Shown piece by piece: positions 23,396 to 31,256 of a stretch of DNA of 32,849 nucleotides. Position 1 is the first letter of the stretch. Each line of letters begins with the position of its first letter. A program made the position numbers and the translations under genes. This stretch comes from Bacillus sp. SM2101 (GTDB lineage Bacteria; Bacillota; Bacilli; Bacillales; SM2101), in NCBI RefSeq assembly GCF_018588585.1, contig NZ_JAEUFG010000039.1, forward strand, positions 1 to 32,849, given 5' to 3'. The notes under the pieces were generated by a model that saw only the letters and a program-made list of their open reading frames with translations, did no database searches and had not been told where the DNA came from.

Positions 23396-23804
23396 ATACT
23401 TTTTCTGGTTTATCATTAGTTACATATGTACCTGCGATAAAGTCATGAAGAGAACGACAATCTTTACGAATTAACACCATTAATATGCTAATTAGCAAAC
23501 CAATTCCTATTGTTAAAATATATACATATTGTGCAAGGAACGTTCGCATGAACATGGTGAATAAAGTAACATCAGCACCATTCTTTTTAATAATTCTAAT
23601 ACCTGATAGTCTTTTTCCAACATTGTAACCGTACCAAAGTACTGGAGCTAAAAATATATATAGGACGAAAATAAAATCAATATGTAATAGATCTATCCCA
23701 ATAAGATAATGACTGAAAATAGCAAGTGGCAAGTATACACATATAATATCTAATATTAAAGCTCCTAAACGCTGAAAAAATCCTGCTGGATTATTGACCA
23801 TCAT
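23394..23804 (-). CDS. RDD-family membrane protein
   Basis: A 136-aa integral membrane protein of the RDD family. The N-terminal AGFFQRLGALILDIICVYLP carries the R...D signature. Two hydrophobic helices follow, then GKRLSGIRIIKKNG after the second helix, a third helix (YILTIGIGLLISILMVLI), and the closing RSLHDFIAGTYV with the conserved D-x-x-A-G-T. Start: ATG at 23804, with CGAGG seven bases upstream; GTG at 23810 overlaps that ribosome binding site. RDD proteins are of mostly unknown role; some affect ion transport. It stands alone. Confidence 0.85.
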   Translation of the reverse strand: MMVNNPAGFFQRLGALILDIICVYLPLAIFSHYLIGIDLLHIDFIFVLYIFLAPVLWYGYNVGKRLSGIRIIKKNGADVTLFTMFMRTFLAQYVYILTIGIGLLISILMVLIRKDCRSLHDFIAGTYVTNDKPEKV

Positions 23805-24275
23805 AAACACACCTCGATCCTACATCATTATAAACCTTATATAGGGTGCATAATAGAAAAATAGGATTGGTAAATAATACAGCAAACAAGGATTTACTTT
23901 TTATTGAGAAAATTCATATTCAATCTCGTAGATTATCAATGAGTATCTAATGATTCAAATCCGTACATCTACACTTCTATTACCCCTATATGCTAAAAAT
24001 ATTGCTCGTTCAAAATTTAGTAATAGTCACTACATTAATAGTCCCCGTGGCTTAATTTATCTCTTGAATTTCTTATACACTTTTCTATATTTATAAGACT
24101 TATTTATTTGCAGTTGTTGACATGTTTCTTAACCGTTATTTTGTTGATCATTGAAGCAAATAGTTAGATGAAAAAAATTAGTACAAAAGGCATGACCTTA
24201 TTCATTTTCGATCAAATTTTCCTTTATCGCAAATTCATTTATAAACCTGTCGCGCATACACTGAACTATAACAAC
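23805..24275. other. intergenic, nothing recognised
   Basis: About 470 bases with no supported gene, hairpin or repeat. Confidence 0.4.
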
Positions 24276-24292
24276 TAAAGGAGGTCGGTACA

Positions 24293-25325
24293 ATGGTACT
24301 GGCTTATGTTGCAAATGGAGATGGCACCGTGTCTGCTATCGATACTAAGAAGAATTCCGTGATCGCTACAATATTTGTTGGAAATCGACCAAATAATAAT
24401 CACTCCTGACGGCAAATTTGCTTATGTTCTGAAAACCGATAGAGATTTTATGGGCACTGTATCTGTAATAGATATCAAAACACATTCAATCATTGCTACA
24501 ATACCGATAAATAATAATGCTAACTTTCAAAATAATATCGCCTTTACTCCCAGTGGTAAATTAGCGTATGTCACGAACCTTGGCTCGCGTAACGTATCAG
24601 TTATTGACACTAAGACGCACTCGGTCATTGCTACTGTTGATGTTGAAATAGAGCCAAGAAGTATTGCTATTTCACCTGATGGTAAGTTGGTCTTTGTTTC
24701 TAAATCTCGGAGTGTGTCAGTTATTGATACAAAGACTCACAATGTGATTGCTACTGTTCCTGTTGGAGATTTTCCGAGGGTTATAGCTATTGTACCGGGT
24801 GGGAAACTACTCTATGTTTCAAATAATTCTTCAGGAAATATTTCCGTCATAGATACAAATACTCACTCGATCATTGCTACTGTGACAGTTGAGAATATGC
24901 CAAGCAATATCGTATTTACACCAAATGGGAAAATGGCATATTTATTAAATGGAAACCAAAATGCCATAGGTTCAGTATCTGTAATCGATGTTAAAACTCA
25001 TTCTGTAATCGCTACAATTCCAGTAGGGAACACCGAAGACCTACCAAATGATATTGCAATAACATCAGAAGGGAAATTAGTGTACGTAACTACTTTATTC
25101 GGAGACGAAGTAACAGTTATTGATACAAAAATACAATCAATCATTGCGACAGTTCAAGTAGGTCGTTTTCCAGCAGATGTCACCTTCACACCCGACGGAA
25201 AACGAGCATATGTTGCGAATAACCTCGGTGCTACAGTAACAGTAATTGATGTAAAAACGCATTCTGTAATCTCAACTGTTAGCGTTGGTACTAATCCTCA
25301 AGCAATAGCAATTACACCACAATGA
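24293..25325 (+). pseudogene. YVTN beta-propeller protein, frameshifted near the start
   Basis: AAAGGAGGTCGG precedes an ATG at 24293 that opens MVLAYVANGDGTVSAIDTKK. This frame ends at TGA 24407-24409. The same blade resumes in another frame as IIITPDGKFAYVLK and continues to 25325. Comparing with other blades (P-six residues-PDGK) shows that a two-base deletion near 24392 explains the break. Blades repeat every 43-47 residues: VIDTKTHSVIAT...P..IA.SPDGKL.YV.N, about seven in all, so it is a seven-bladed propeller. There is no signal peptide. Relatives (surface-layer or exosporium-type YVTN proteins) bind rather than catalyse. A TTG at 24375 gives a 316-aa protein, but no ribosome binding site supports it. 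It could be a recent inactivation or a sequencing error. Confidence 0.75.
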
Positions 25326-25327
25326 GC

Positions 25328-25349
25328 GCCAGCAAATATGCTGGCTTTT
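25328..25349 (+). terminator. terminator of the YVTN gene
   Basis: GCCAGC (25328-25333) pairs with GCTGGC (25340-25345) and is followed by TTTTC. Confidence 0.75.
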
Positions 25350-25415
25350 CGGTAATCATGATAAATAGAAATACGACTTTAAATAAAAGAAAGTCTTTAA
25401 TAAAGGATTTTTCGT

Positions 25416-25546
25416 AAACATTGTTACTATTGTTATCAATTTAGTACTATAAAAGGTAGTTTTAATTGTTTCATCGTTGTACAGTAGAGAAGATGCTAGG
25501 TTTACTTGTTAATACGAAAAGCAACTATCAATGCGAAAAAACAGCC
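25416..25546 (+). repeat. dispersed intergenic repeat (copy A, best complete)
   Basis: It runs from AAACATTGTTACTATTGTTA through ATCGTTGTACAGTAGAGAAG to GAAAAGCAACTATCAATGCG-AAAAAACAGCC. The ends GTTACT...AGCAAC are roughly complementary. Sequence before and after is unrelated to the other copies. Confidence 0.6.
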
Positions 25547-25552
25547 TTAATA

Positions 25553-25643
25553 AATGTGAAGAGTTTAAGGACAATAAGGCCTTAGGTTTTTGGACTGACT
25601 ATATTGGATTTGAAGAGGATGATGTTAAGAATTACACAGACTA
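25553..25643 (+). pseudogene. C-terminal gene fragment
   Basis: Reads NKCEEFKDNKALGFWTDYIG then FEEDDVKNYTD and TAA. It is protein-like, with no start, and abuts copy A of the repeat. The identity of the gene is unknown. Confidence 0.35.
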
Positions 25644-25715
25644 ATGATTGTTATACAAATAAAAAATGCCAAGGAGTTTTCTATTGTGTTTTTGTATATA
25701 GGAGGGTGAAATAAA

Positions 25716-25988
25716 ATGAAAGCTTTCTTTCTGTTATTTGTATTAATTTTCATTATTGTTGGTATTGTAAAGAGTAAAAATAAAGATTATCTTAGGTTGA
25801 GTGGCATATCTCTAATAACCATATTTACTCTAAATGCTCTATCATTATCGAATCATCAACCAGTTAATAATGCATATTTGGTATTCTTTTATCTATCTGA
25901 TGAACAGGTAGATTTATTAATTCAATTCTCTATTGGTTTAGCTTTAGTCGGGCTAATTATGTACATTTACTCTGATTATAAAGAATAA
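25716..25988 (+). CDS. small membrane protein with three helices
   Basis: A 90-aa protein. Helices are at about 2-20 (KAFFLLFVLIFIIVGIVKS), 28-46 (LSGISLITIFTLNALSL) and 68-86 (LIQFSIGLALVGLIMYIYS). The second loop, SNHQPVNNAYLVFFYLSDEQ, is amphipathic. AGGAGGGTGA precedes the ATG. No family is recognised; it is a single gene. Confidence 0.75.
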   Translation: MKAFFLLFVLIFIIVGIVKSKNKDYLRLSGISLITIFTLNALSLSNHQPVNNAYLVFFYLSDEQVDLLIQFSIGLALVGLIMYIYSDYKE

Positions 25989-26002
25989 GTGATAAATACC
26001 CA

Positions 26003-26224
26003 TTACTCTTTCTGAATGATCATCCTCGAATTTAAGGTTAAAGTAGAATACATTCCGTTATAAATTGCTCCTGAACAAATAAGAACAACGCCTACACTTG
26101 CGAGGTAGAACCAATTAAAGCCTTCCGAAAGAATGTTCAGAAGCTTACCAAATGCAGCGCAAGCATAAAAATCATCACTAAATAGATCAGTATGTTACTT
26201 AGTCTTTTTATAACATCTGCTTCT
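26003..26224 (-). pseudogene. frameshifted small membrane protein
   Basis: On the minus strand DVIKRLSNILIYLVMIFMLA is followed, after a one-base frame change near 26150, by AFGKLLNILSEGFNWFYLAS then VGVVLICSGAIYNGMYSTLT and on to NSRMIIQKE and a TAA at 26003-26005. Two hydrophobic helices are evident. No valid start codon precedes the first part. Confidence 0.5.
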
Positions 26225-26377
26225 TAATTAATAACCTTATATTAATTATTTACGTTTAGGAGTAGGAGAGGAGTCATCGTTTCTAATGTTCACTAATGAA
26301 ATTCACAGCTTTGATAGTCACATATGTGTTTGATATAGGATAGGGTACATGAAGAAGTTTCACATTTACGTTAAGGG

Positions 26378-26530
26378 TTAATTTGACTTGTGCCTTTTTT
26401 TAATATCATGTCTAACCAGTTTACTCGTCATGGATTCATCGATTCCATTTTTTACAGCACGTTTTATTATTTCATATAAGGCAATTAAGAGGATAGGGAT
26501 AGCAAATAAAATCAAAAATAAAAACTCCAA
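26378..26530 (-). CDS. 50-aa membrane protein, member of a tandem pair
   Basis: Starting at TTG 26530 (AGGAG eight bases upstream), it reads LEFLFLILFAIPILLIALYE, then IIKRAVKNGIDESMTSKLVR and HDIKKRHKSN. One N-terminal helix is followed by a basic cytoplasmic tail. The segment RAVKNG-[IV]-D-x-SMT-x-K is shared with the gene just upstream (26625-26798), so the two are paralogs. With only 50 codons and a TTG start it is easily overlooked. Function is unknown; a membrane-anchored helper or adaptor would fit. Confidence 0.65.
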   Translation of the reverse strand: MEFLFLILFAIPILLIALYEIIKRAVKNGIDESMTSKLVRHDIKKRHKSN

Positions 26531-26624
26531 CAGATTCACTCCTAACAAATAGTAATTATTTACTAGGTTAAAAACTTACTAACAAAAAGTTCCTTCACTG
26601 TTTAAGCATAGGTGTTAAAAATAG

Positions 26625-26798
26625 TTAAATCTTATCTCGTTCTGCTAGTAATTTTTCAATCATTTTCTTTGTCATAGATTTATCAACGCCATTTTTCACA
26701 GCCCTTGTAATAACCCAATACATTGCAAGTAGATTGACAACCCAAAACAAAAGAAAAAAAGTAATAAATATAAAATCAATTGAATAACCAAAATCCAA
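26625..26798 (-). CDS. 57-aa membrane protein, paralog of 26378-26530
   Basis: TTG at 26798, preceded by AAAAAGGG about nine bases upstream, opens LDFGYSIDFIFITFFLLFWV, then VNLLAMYWVITRAVKNGVDK and SMTKKMIEKLLAERDKI. It has the same plan as its neighbour: one helix, then RAVKNGVDKSMTKK and a charged amphipathic tail. The two genes are co-directional and 94 bases apart, so possibly co-transcribed. The conserved motif directly after the membrane suggests a shared cytoplasmic partner. Confidence 0.65.
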   Translation of the reverse strand: MDFGYSIDFIFITFFLLFWVVNLLAMYWVITRAVKNGVDKSMTKKMIEKLLAERDKI

Positions 26799-26882
26799 TT
26801 ATATCAGCCCTTTTTGAACAGGTTGTCTCGAAAATCAGTACTCACAATGGGAGTATCGTGGTTAAAAACCAAGGCACGCTGG

Positions 26883-27092
26883 TCAATGGATATTTATATT
26901 GAGAGTCTCACCATTATCAAAACGAAGATTTTCTTTATTACAGGTTATTAACCCTTTGCATTTGGGGCATGTGACTGTAGTACCTATTATGATAGTAAAA
27001 TCATATGTTCTTCTATCATAAATTTTTACTGGTGAAGGAAACCAAAATGAACATTCTTGGCAATGGATTTCAAGTGAATTTATATCAGTCAT
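26883..27092 (-). CDS. zinc-ribbon protein, 69 aa
   Basis: The protein has two C-x-x-C pairs, CQEC (residues 11-14) and CPKC (42-45), about 30 residues apart, plus a further Cys (CNKEN). That is a four-Cys zinc ribbon. The part between is beta-like (VKIYDRRTYDFTIIIGTTVT). AAGGAGG stands upstream of the ATG. The family is not recognised. Such ribbons are common in small nucleic-acid or protein adaptors; no partner gene is nearby. Confidence 0.75.
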   Translation of the reverse strand: MTDINSLEIHCQECSFWFPSPVKIYDRRTYDFTIIIGTTVTCPKCKGLITCNKENLRFDNGETLNINIH

Positions 27093-27362
27093 GTATACAC
27101 CTCCTTGTATTATTTATTCTATTCTTTACAATAAATACCTTTTTATTTAAAAAGATGTTTGAATACATATGATAAATTAGGATGTCTAGATGAATAAGAA
27201 GACAGCCAAAATAAAAAAAGAGGCCTAGCTTATCATATTAACCAGACCTACTAAAGAAGTTAAGAAGTCAAATTTCTATCTTCCAATTTTAAGAAAATAA
27301 AAAAGTTATCGCTATTAGCTAAGCTTCAAATTTATATCTTTGCATAAGGCTCTTTTTATATA
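27093..27362. other. intergenic, nothing recognised
   Basis: Promoter region of the zinc-ribbon gene and AT-rich sequence up to repeat copy B; no supported gene. Confidence 0.4.
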
Positions 27363-27516
27363 TTTTGTTGCTATTTTCATCAAATTTGTATTTTAGAAAT
27401 GGATTTAGGTGTTAGGCATTTTGTTTCAGAAGAAGAGCAAATGCAAAAAACTCTAGTTGTGTAAATGATATGCTTATTTCCTACATAGAAAAACAACAAT
27501 TATTATGAAAACAGTC
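27363..27516 (+). repeat. dispersed intergenic repeat (copy B)
   Basis: It starts TTTTGTTGCTATTTTCATCA and ends AAAAACAACAATTATTATGA-AAACAGTC. The TTGTTGC and the near GCAACAA (here ACAACAA) ends are complementary. It is about 150 bases and lies upstream of no obvious co-directional gene. Confidence 0.55.
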
Positions 27517-27633
27517 TTGCATAAATCAATTGTTAATGAAACCATATATCATTAAACTCGTTATTCTCACAACAAAAAATTATTATAGAAAGCACTATCA
27601 TGAACAATGTAGGTTACGTAAAAGAGGGAACTC

Positions 27634-28014
27634 TTAAGCATCTAATACTGTATAAACGTCTGTGGAAGAAAATAACGGTATGAATGTGTTGTTTTCAGCA
27701 ATTTGTGTTTCAATTGTATAAATACCTACTTTTTTAAAAGTTATAAGAAGAAATCCACATGATAATTCTTCATTAATGGTAGAGTTAAAGATTATTGTTC
27801 CATTTTCATCAAAGTTAAGAGGGAAAAATTGTCCACTTTCAGAATCATAAGAAAAGGTCTCTATATCCTTTCCTTGGTTAGGGTCTGCTAATGTAGAAAA
27901 CACTGTCACTTCACTAGGGACTTGATCAGCAGTTGCTTGAAAGCACGAAAAAAAGCCTTGTTGCTCATCAACAATAATTGTGTTATCTAAGGTTGTATAA
28001 AAGCTTATAGACAT
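27634..28014 (-). CDS. protein B2: unknown beta-rich protein, distant paralog of B1
   Basis: A 126-aa protein, MSISFYTTLDNTIIVDEQQG..., without signal or membrane helix. It shares with B1 (9136-9507) the block FDENGTIIFNSTINEELSCG followed by FLLITFKKVGIYTIE, and a Cys near residue 24 (FFSCF; SC in B1). TAGGAGG is ten bases before the ATG. It is divergent from A2 (28732-29202) as B1 is from A1, but the whole module is inverted. Role unknown. Confidence 0.75.
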   Translation of the reverse strand: MSISFYTTLDNTIIVDEQQGFFSCFQATADQVPSEVTVFSTLADPNQGKDIETFSYDSESGQFFPLNFDENGTIIFNSTINEELSCGFLLITFKKVGIYTIETQIAENNTFIPLFSSTDVYTVLDA

Positions 28015-28360
28015 ATTCTGTACACCTCCTAGATTAAAGGATACTTACAGTTTATTCACTCTAAAAGATAATTGGTTGTATATTAATACTATTTGAAATG
28101 TTTGTTTTAACATTTATGAACGAAAAGTAGTTTAGCGGATAATAAGGTAAGTTGAAAAGTGCTCTTTGAAAATTTTTTTACTAATAGATTAAACGTTTAG
28201 ATCAAACCTTATTTCAAGGACCAAAGAATTTATATGCATGTCAATATTCCTCTAGTAGGTTAAGTTACCTAAGTGACTCATATCACTATTCTGAATCTTT
28301 TTATACTTTACACTACTCCTATAGTATTAAGTAGATTTTGGGTATGAAGGAGTCAGTTTG
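28015..28360. promoter_or_regulatory. promoter region of the B2/A2 module
   Basis: About 345 AT-rich bases between B2 and the Spo0E-like gene. It must contain the B2 promoter; no motif was clear enough to place. Confidence 0.3.
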
Positions 28361-28519
28361 ATGACTAACTTACTACAAATGATTGAAAACAAAAGAGAAG
28401 AAATGAAAGAAATAGCTGAAAGAGAGGGACTTACAAGTGATAAGGTTATTCGATGTAGTCAAGAGTTAGATAAGCTTTTGAATGATTACCAAATATCAAT
28501 GGCAGTGACGAAGGACTAA
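28361..28519 (+). CDS. Spo0E-like aspartyl-phosphate phosphatase
   Basis: The 52-aa protein reads MTNLLQMIENKREEMKEIAE, then REGLTSDKVIRCSQELDKLL and NDYQISMAVTKD. It fits the Spo0E family: a two-helix hairpin with the signature S-Q-E-L-D, whose Asp is used to dephosphorylate Spo0A~P. The family size is 50-85 aa, so it is full length. AAGGAG lies about ten bases before the ATG. It would oppose sporulation entry in proportion to its expression. It lies inside the divergent region of the second A/B module; the first module (8783-9135) has no counterpart. It is below usual ORF length cut-offs. Confidence 0.8.
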   Translation: MTNLLQMIENKREEMKEIAEREGLTSDKVIRCSQELDKLLNDYQISMAVTKD

Positions 28520-28731
28520 CTCGTATTCAACTTAACTAGAACATTTATTAAAAACATCTCCTTTTCAGTACGTTTTCTTCTGTCATAGATCTCTATTTCC
28601 ATATACAACCTATGTGATGTATCCAAACATTGTATTTTTTACTGAATAAACTATTTTGAGACATTCTTTTATATGAGAACTATTATTTTCTAATAGGGTG
28701 TGTCAATTGACATGATGTAGGGGGTGAATAA

Positions 28732-29202
28732 ATGACTAAGAACAATTCTCCAGTTTTTCTCTCTACCCAAGAAGAAAGACCTGTAGAACTCCCATTAGAC
28801 GGAAGTAGGGTAGAGTTACTAAGATTAAGAATACCAGAACATTTATATGGAAGACAGACGAAACTTGATGGGTTCTTTCAGTCAAATTTTTTTGTGGTTG
28901 GTATGGAAGATAGTATCGAGCCCGTACAATTACCCTACAAATATGAAATCGCTTATCAAATAATGCTTGAATCAGCTGAAGCTAACTACTCTCCTGCCTC
29001 TTCCATATTATTAGATACTGTGAGTGGAGTACAGCAGCCTGTTCGATTCGATGTAGAGCATAACACAAATCCAAACTTTACGGTTTCCTTACCTTGTGTT
29101 TCAGGAGACCTTTTGCTGATGGCATCTGTCGTTGAATCTCAAGGGGGTGTCGCTGGAGCTTTTGTTAATACTAGATCAATGAATGCCTTATTGATTAACT
29201 AA
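28732..29202 (+). CDS. protein A2: unknown beta-rich protein, paralog of A1
   Basis: A 156-aa protein, MTKNNSPVFLSTQEERPVEL..., clearly related to 8309-8782. Shared are QEER, LPLDG-x-x-VELL, GRQTKLDGFFQSNFF, LLDTVSGVQ, VEHNTNPNFT and the C-terminal ASVVESQGGVAGAFVNTRSMN. There is no signal peptide. Gaps relative to A1 fall in one loop (about residues 55-75). GGGGGTG stands about six bases before the ATG. The high conservation of the FQSNFF and VEH-x-T-x-PNF blocks marks the likely core of the fold or a binding surface. Function unknown. Confidence 0.8.
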   Translation: MTKNNSPVFLSTQEERPVELPLDGSRVELLRLRIPEHLYGRQTKLDGFFQSNFFVVGMEDSIEPVQLPYKYEIAYQIMLESAEANYSPASSILLDTVSGVQQPVRFDVEHNTNPNFTVSLPCVSGDLLLMASVVESQGGVAGAFVNTRSMNALLIN

Positions 29203-29291
29203 TATTGATTAAATTCCTATATGAAGGGCACAGTATGATATGGCTCTGTTTCATAATAGCCTTAGTAATTTTTCATTGTCGATTTAACAAA

Positions 29292-29421
29292 GAGGCTGGG
29301 ACAAAACCCAATTAAAATGAAGAAACCGCACGAAATCATATTTATAAACCTTGATTTCGTGCGGTTTTATTTTTGCTTAATGTATAAAAACCAGTTAGTT
29401 TTCCACTTATGTCCCAGCCTC
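29292..29421. repeat. nested hairpin element (GAGGCTGGGACA type)
   Basis: The outer arms GAGGCTGGGACA (29292-29303) and TGTCCCAGCCTC (29410-29421) are perfectly complementary. Inside, AAACCGCACGAAATCA (29323-29338) pairs perfectly with TGATTTCGTGCGGTTT (29352-29367), followed by TATTTTT, a strong + strand terminator. A GGCTGGGACA repeat framing a terminator is a recurrent Firmicute intergenic element. Mobile or structural origin is not decided. Confidence 0.7.
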
Positions 29422-29448
29422 AAAATAAAGGAGGTGAATTCAAGAAAG

Positions 29449-29517
29449 ATGATTGTAAATATCAGCTGTATTTCTAATTTTGTGTATTCTGTTATAAAAC
29501 ATATGCATCGATTTTGA
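29449..29517 (+). CDS. possible 22-aa peptide
   Basis: AAAGGAGGTGA stands eleven bases before an ATG that opens MIVNISCISNFVYSVIKHMH-RF. The ribosome binding site is excellent but the product is tiny. It could be a truncated gene whose remainder is lost, or a short membrane-active peptide. Confidence 0.3.
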   Translation: MIVNISCISNFVYSVIKHMHRF

Positions 29518-29935
29518 ATTCTTTAAGTAATTTACTAATTTGGATGTTTCTTCTTACAAGTAACTCATTCTACATGAGATAACATACAACCTCTTTTGTT
29601 TCAATAAGTGGATATAGACATAAAAGAGCTTACTACTCATGGATTATGTAAAGGATAAATTAGGAGGCCGGTTAACATTGATGGTACTGTTTGGCTCACA
29701 TGTTGAGTAATTTGATAACTATCTAAAGTTTAGATTGTTAAATTTTTCAAATCATGTTACATACGATTTTATTTAATAGATCATTTGTCACAGTAAGATA
29801 AATTGCCATAATACTTCTTGTTAGTATAATTTCCTTATTTTGGAGAATTTCTATTGTGATGCTTTAAAATGCCCTATATAATGAGACTGATTAATATGAA
29901 GATGACTATAATTCGCATTGTCAGGATATTTTAAT
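29518..29935. other. intergenic, decayed
   Basis: Another AGGAGG near 29662 leads to a TTG-ATG start whose frame stops after about ten codons (MMVLFGSHVE), apparently a truncated gene. Nothing else is supported. Confidence 0.35.
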
Positions 29936-29950
29936 TAGGAGGTGTGACTG

Positions 29951-30070
29951 TTGAAAAAACTAATTACGCTTGTTATGATATTCGGATTATTAGCACCTTT
30001 CAGTGCAGGTAATGTCGAAGCATCAGGTAATTGCGGTGGGAAAACAGAAAACCCTTGTGATGTCTACTAA
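29951..30070 (+). CDS. 39-aa secreted peptide precursor
   Basis: TTG at 29951, with AGGAGG eight bases upstream, opens LKKLITLVMIFGLLAPFSAG, then NVEASGNCGGKTENPCDVY. The first part is a textbook signal peptide with a likely cleavage after V-E-A or S-A-G. The mature part is only about 14-20 residues, with two cysteines eight residues apart (NCGGKTENPC), able to form a disulfide loop. It could be a secreted signal, a bacteriocin-like peptide or a Phr-type precursor. No immunity, ABC exporter or receptor gene is adjacent. It is below usual ORF length limits. Confidence 0.65.
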   Translation: MKKLITLVMIFGLLAPFSAGNVEASGNCGGKTENPCDVY

Positions 30071-30366
30071 AGGTTGTTTATGTGTTGCTTTTAAACAAAG
30101 AAATAACTAGGTATAAGCCAAGGATTCGTGGTACTTTATCTCGTAGGTCAATTTCATAAAATTATCTATTGCTGTTCTAACTTAGTCTCAATTGCAATTA
30201 AGTTTATGAAAAGAACCTTATTAAAAACACGCTTAGCAACAAGAGCAATATCATTAGGAAATTATTGCTGATTTGATCATAGCTATTTTTATTTTTTTGT
30301 CTGGCCCACACCAAAAAGGATAGGGGAACATAATTTAAAATGGATGGGATTGCTTCACTTCACATT
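30071..30366. other. intergenic with a minus-strand gene fragment
   Basis: On the minus strand, ending at TAG 30166-30168, NDIALVAKRVFNKVLFINLI then AIETKLEQQ reads like the C-terminal end of a helical protein. The frame is broken upstream near 30256, so it is probably a relic. No other gene is supported. Confidence 0.3.
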
Positions 30367-30396
30367 AGCCCCTACTTTTGGAGCAGGGGCTTTTTT
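30367..30396 (+). terminator. rho-independent terminator
   Basis: AGCCCCT (30367-30373) pairs with AGGGGCT (30385-30391), followed by TTTTT. It is about 300 bases past the secreted-peptide gene and may end its transcript. Confidence 0.8.
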
Positions 30397-31240
30397 ATAT
30401 TATATTAAGAATCAGTGATAACGCTATGCAACCATATTGGGTATTTGTGGATCTTAAGATCACTATACTTGTTAACAGAGCTTTGCTGAAGTTAAAAACT
30501 AACTAACACGTTTGTTGTAAATAACAACTTTTCATTAATATTATTATGTACATATCAAAACAAACTGTTTGAAGAATATACAACTTAGATTTCCCTACTC
30601 TTCATATAATAACTATATTCTCAAATAGTATTTATAGTTATACAAACCTGCTAGAGCTTAAACAACTGTAAATATTAGTTTTATAACTTTGCTTTGTCGA
30701 AAATTATTTTCCGTACTAACATTAAGATAGATTTTCACGCATTGTTTCATCAACGAGAAATGAAATGTTTAAGGAGGTTAGTGGTAAACAGAAGGTTAAA
30801 AACTGTTGTATATCTCTTTAATAATTTGAAACTGTAACTATACTGAAAGAGTTAAATTCAGAATGGGAGTTAATGGATTTCAGAACTAATAACTACTCAA
30901 AAAAGATAACAGCTATTTTTTATGAGACATTATGATAATGGTGTTTTACATTTTACCTAGCTGTAAACCTCCCCAAAAAAGTTCATTTCAAGCTTATTCG
31001 CAAATCACAGTTGATCTTTGTTACACATAAATTATCAGTCATAAATGTATATGTGTTGGATGGTTGTCACTTTTTCACAAATAATTGATAAAGCAGGGAT
31101 CTATATGTGAATATCAAAATATTAATGGTTTTGATTGATTTCATTAGTATTTTAAAGGTTTATCTATATTAAATTCTTGTAATGCTGATAGAAGGCAAAT
31201 GAATATTTGAAATGTTTATGTTAATATTTTGTAAAATAAA
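30397..31240. other. about 840 bases without a supported gene
   Basis: AAGGAGGTTA (30771-30780) precedes a GTG that opens MVNRRLKTVVYLFNNLKL and stops after 18 codons. The sigma-factor promoter must lie in the last 100 bases. The region otherwise looks decayed. Confidence 0.4.
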
Positions 31241-31256
31241 TATAGGAGGAGGGAAT

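Noticed and set aside
24380-24400. Programmed frameshift in the YVTN gene
   Set aside because: No slippery heptamer with stimulator was seen; the blade spacing is exactly restored by two added bases, so a simple deletion is more likely.
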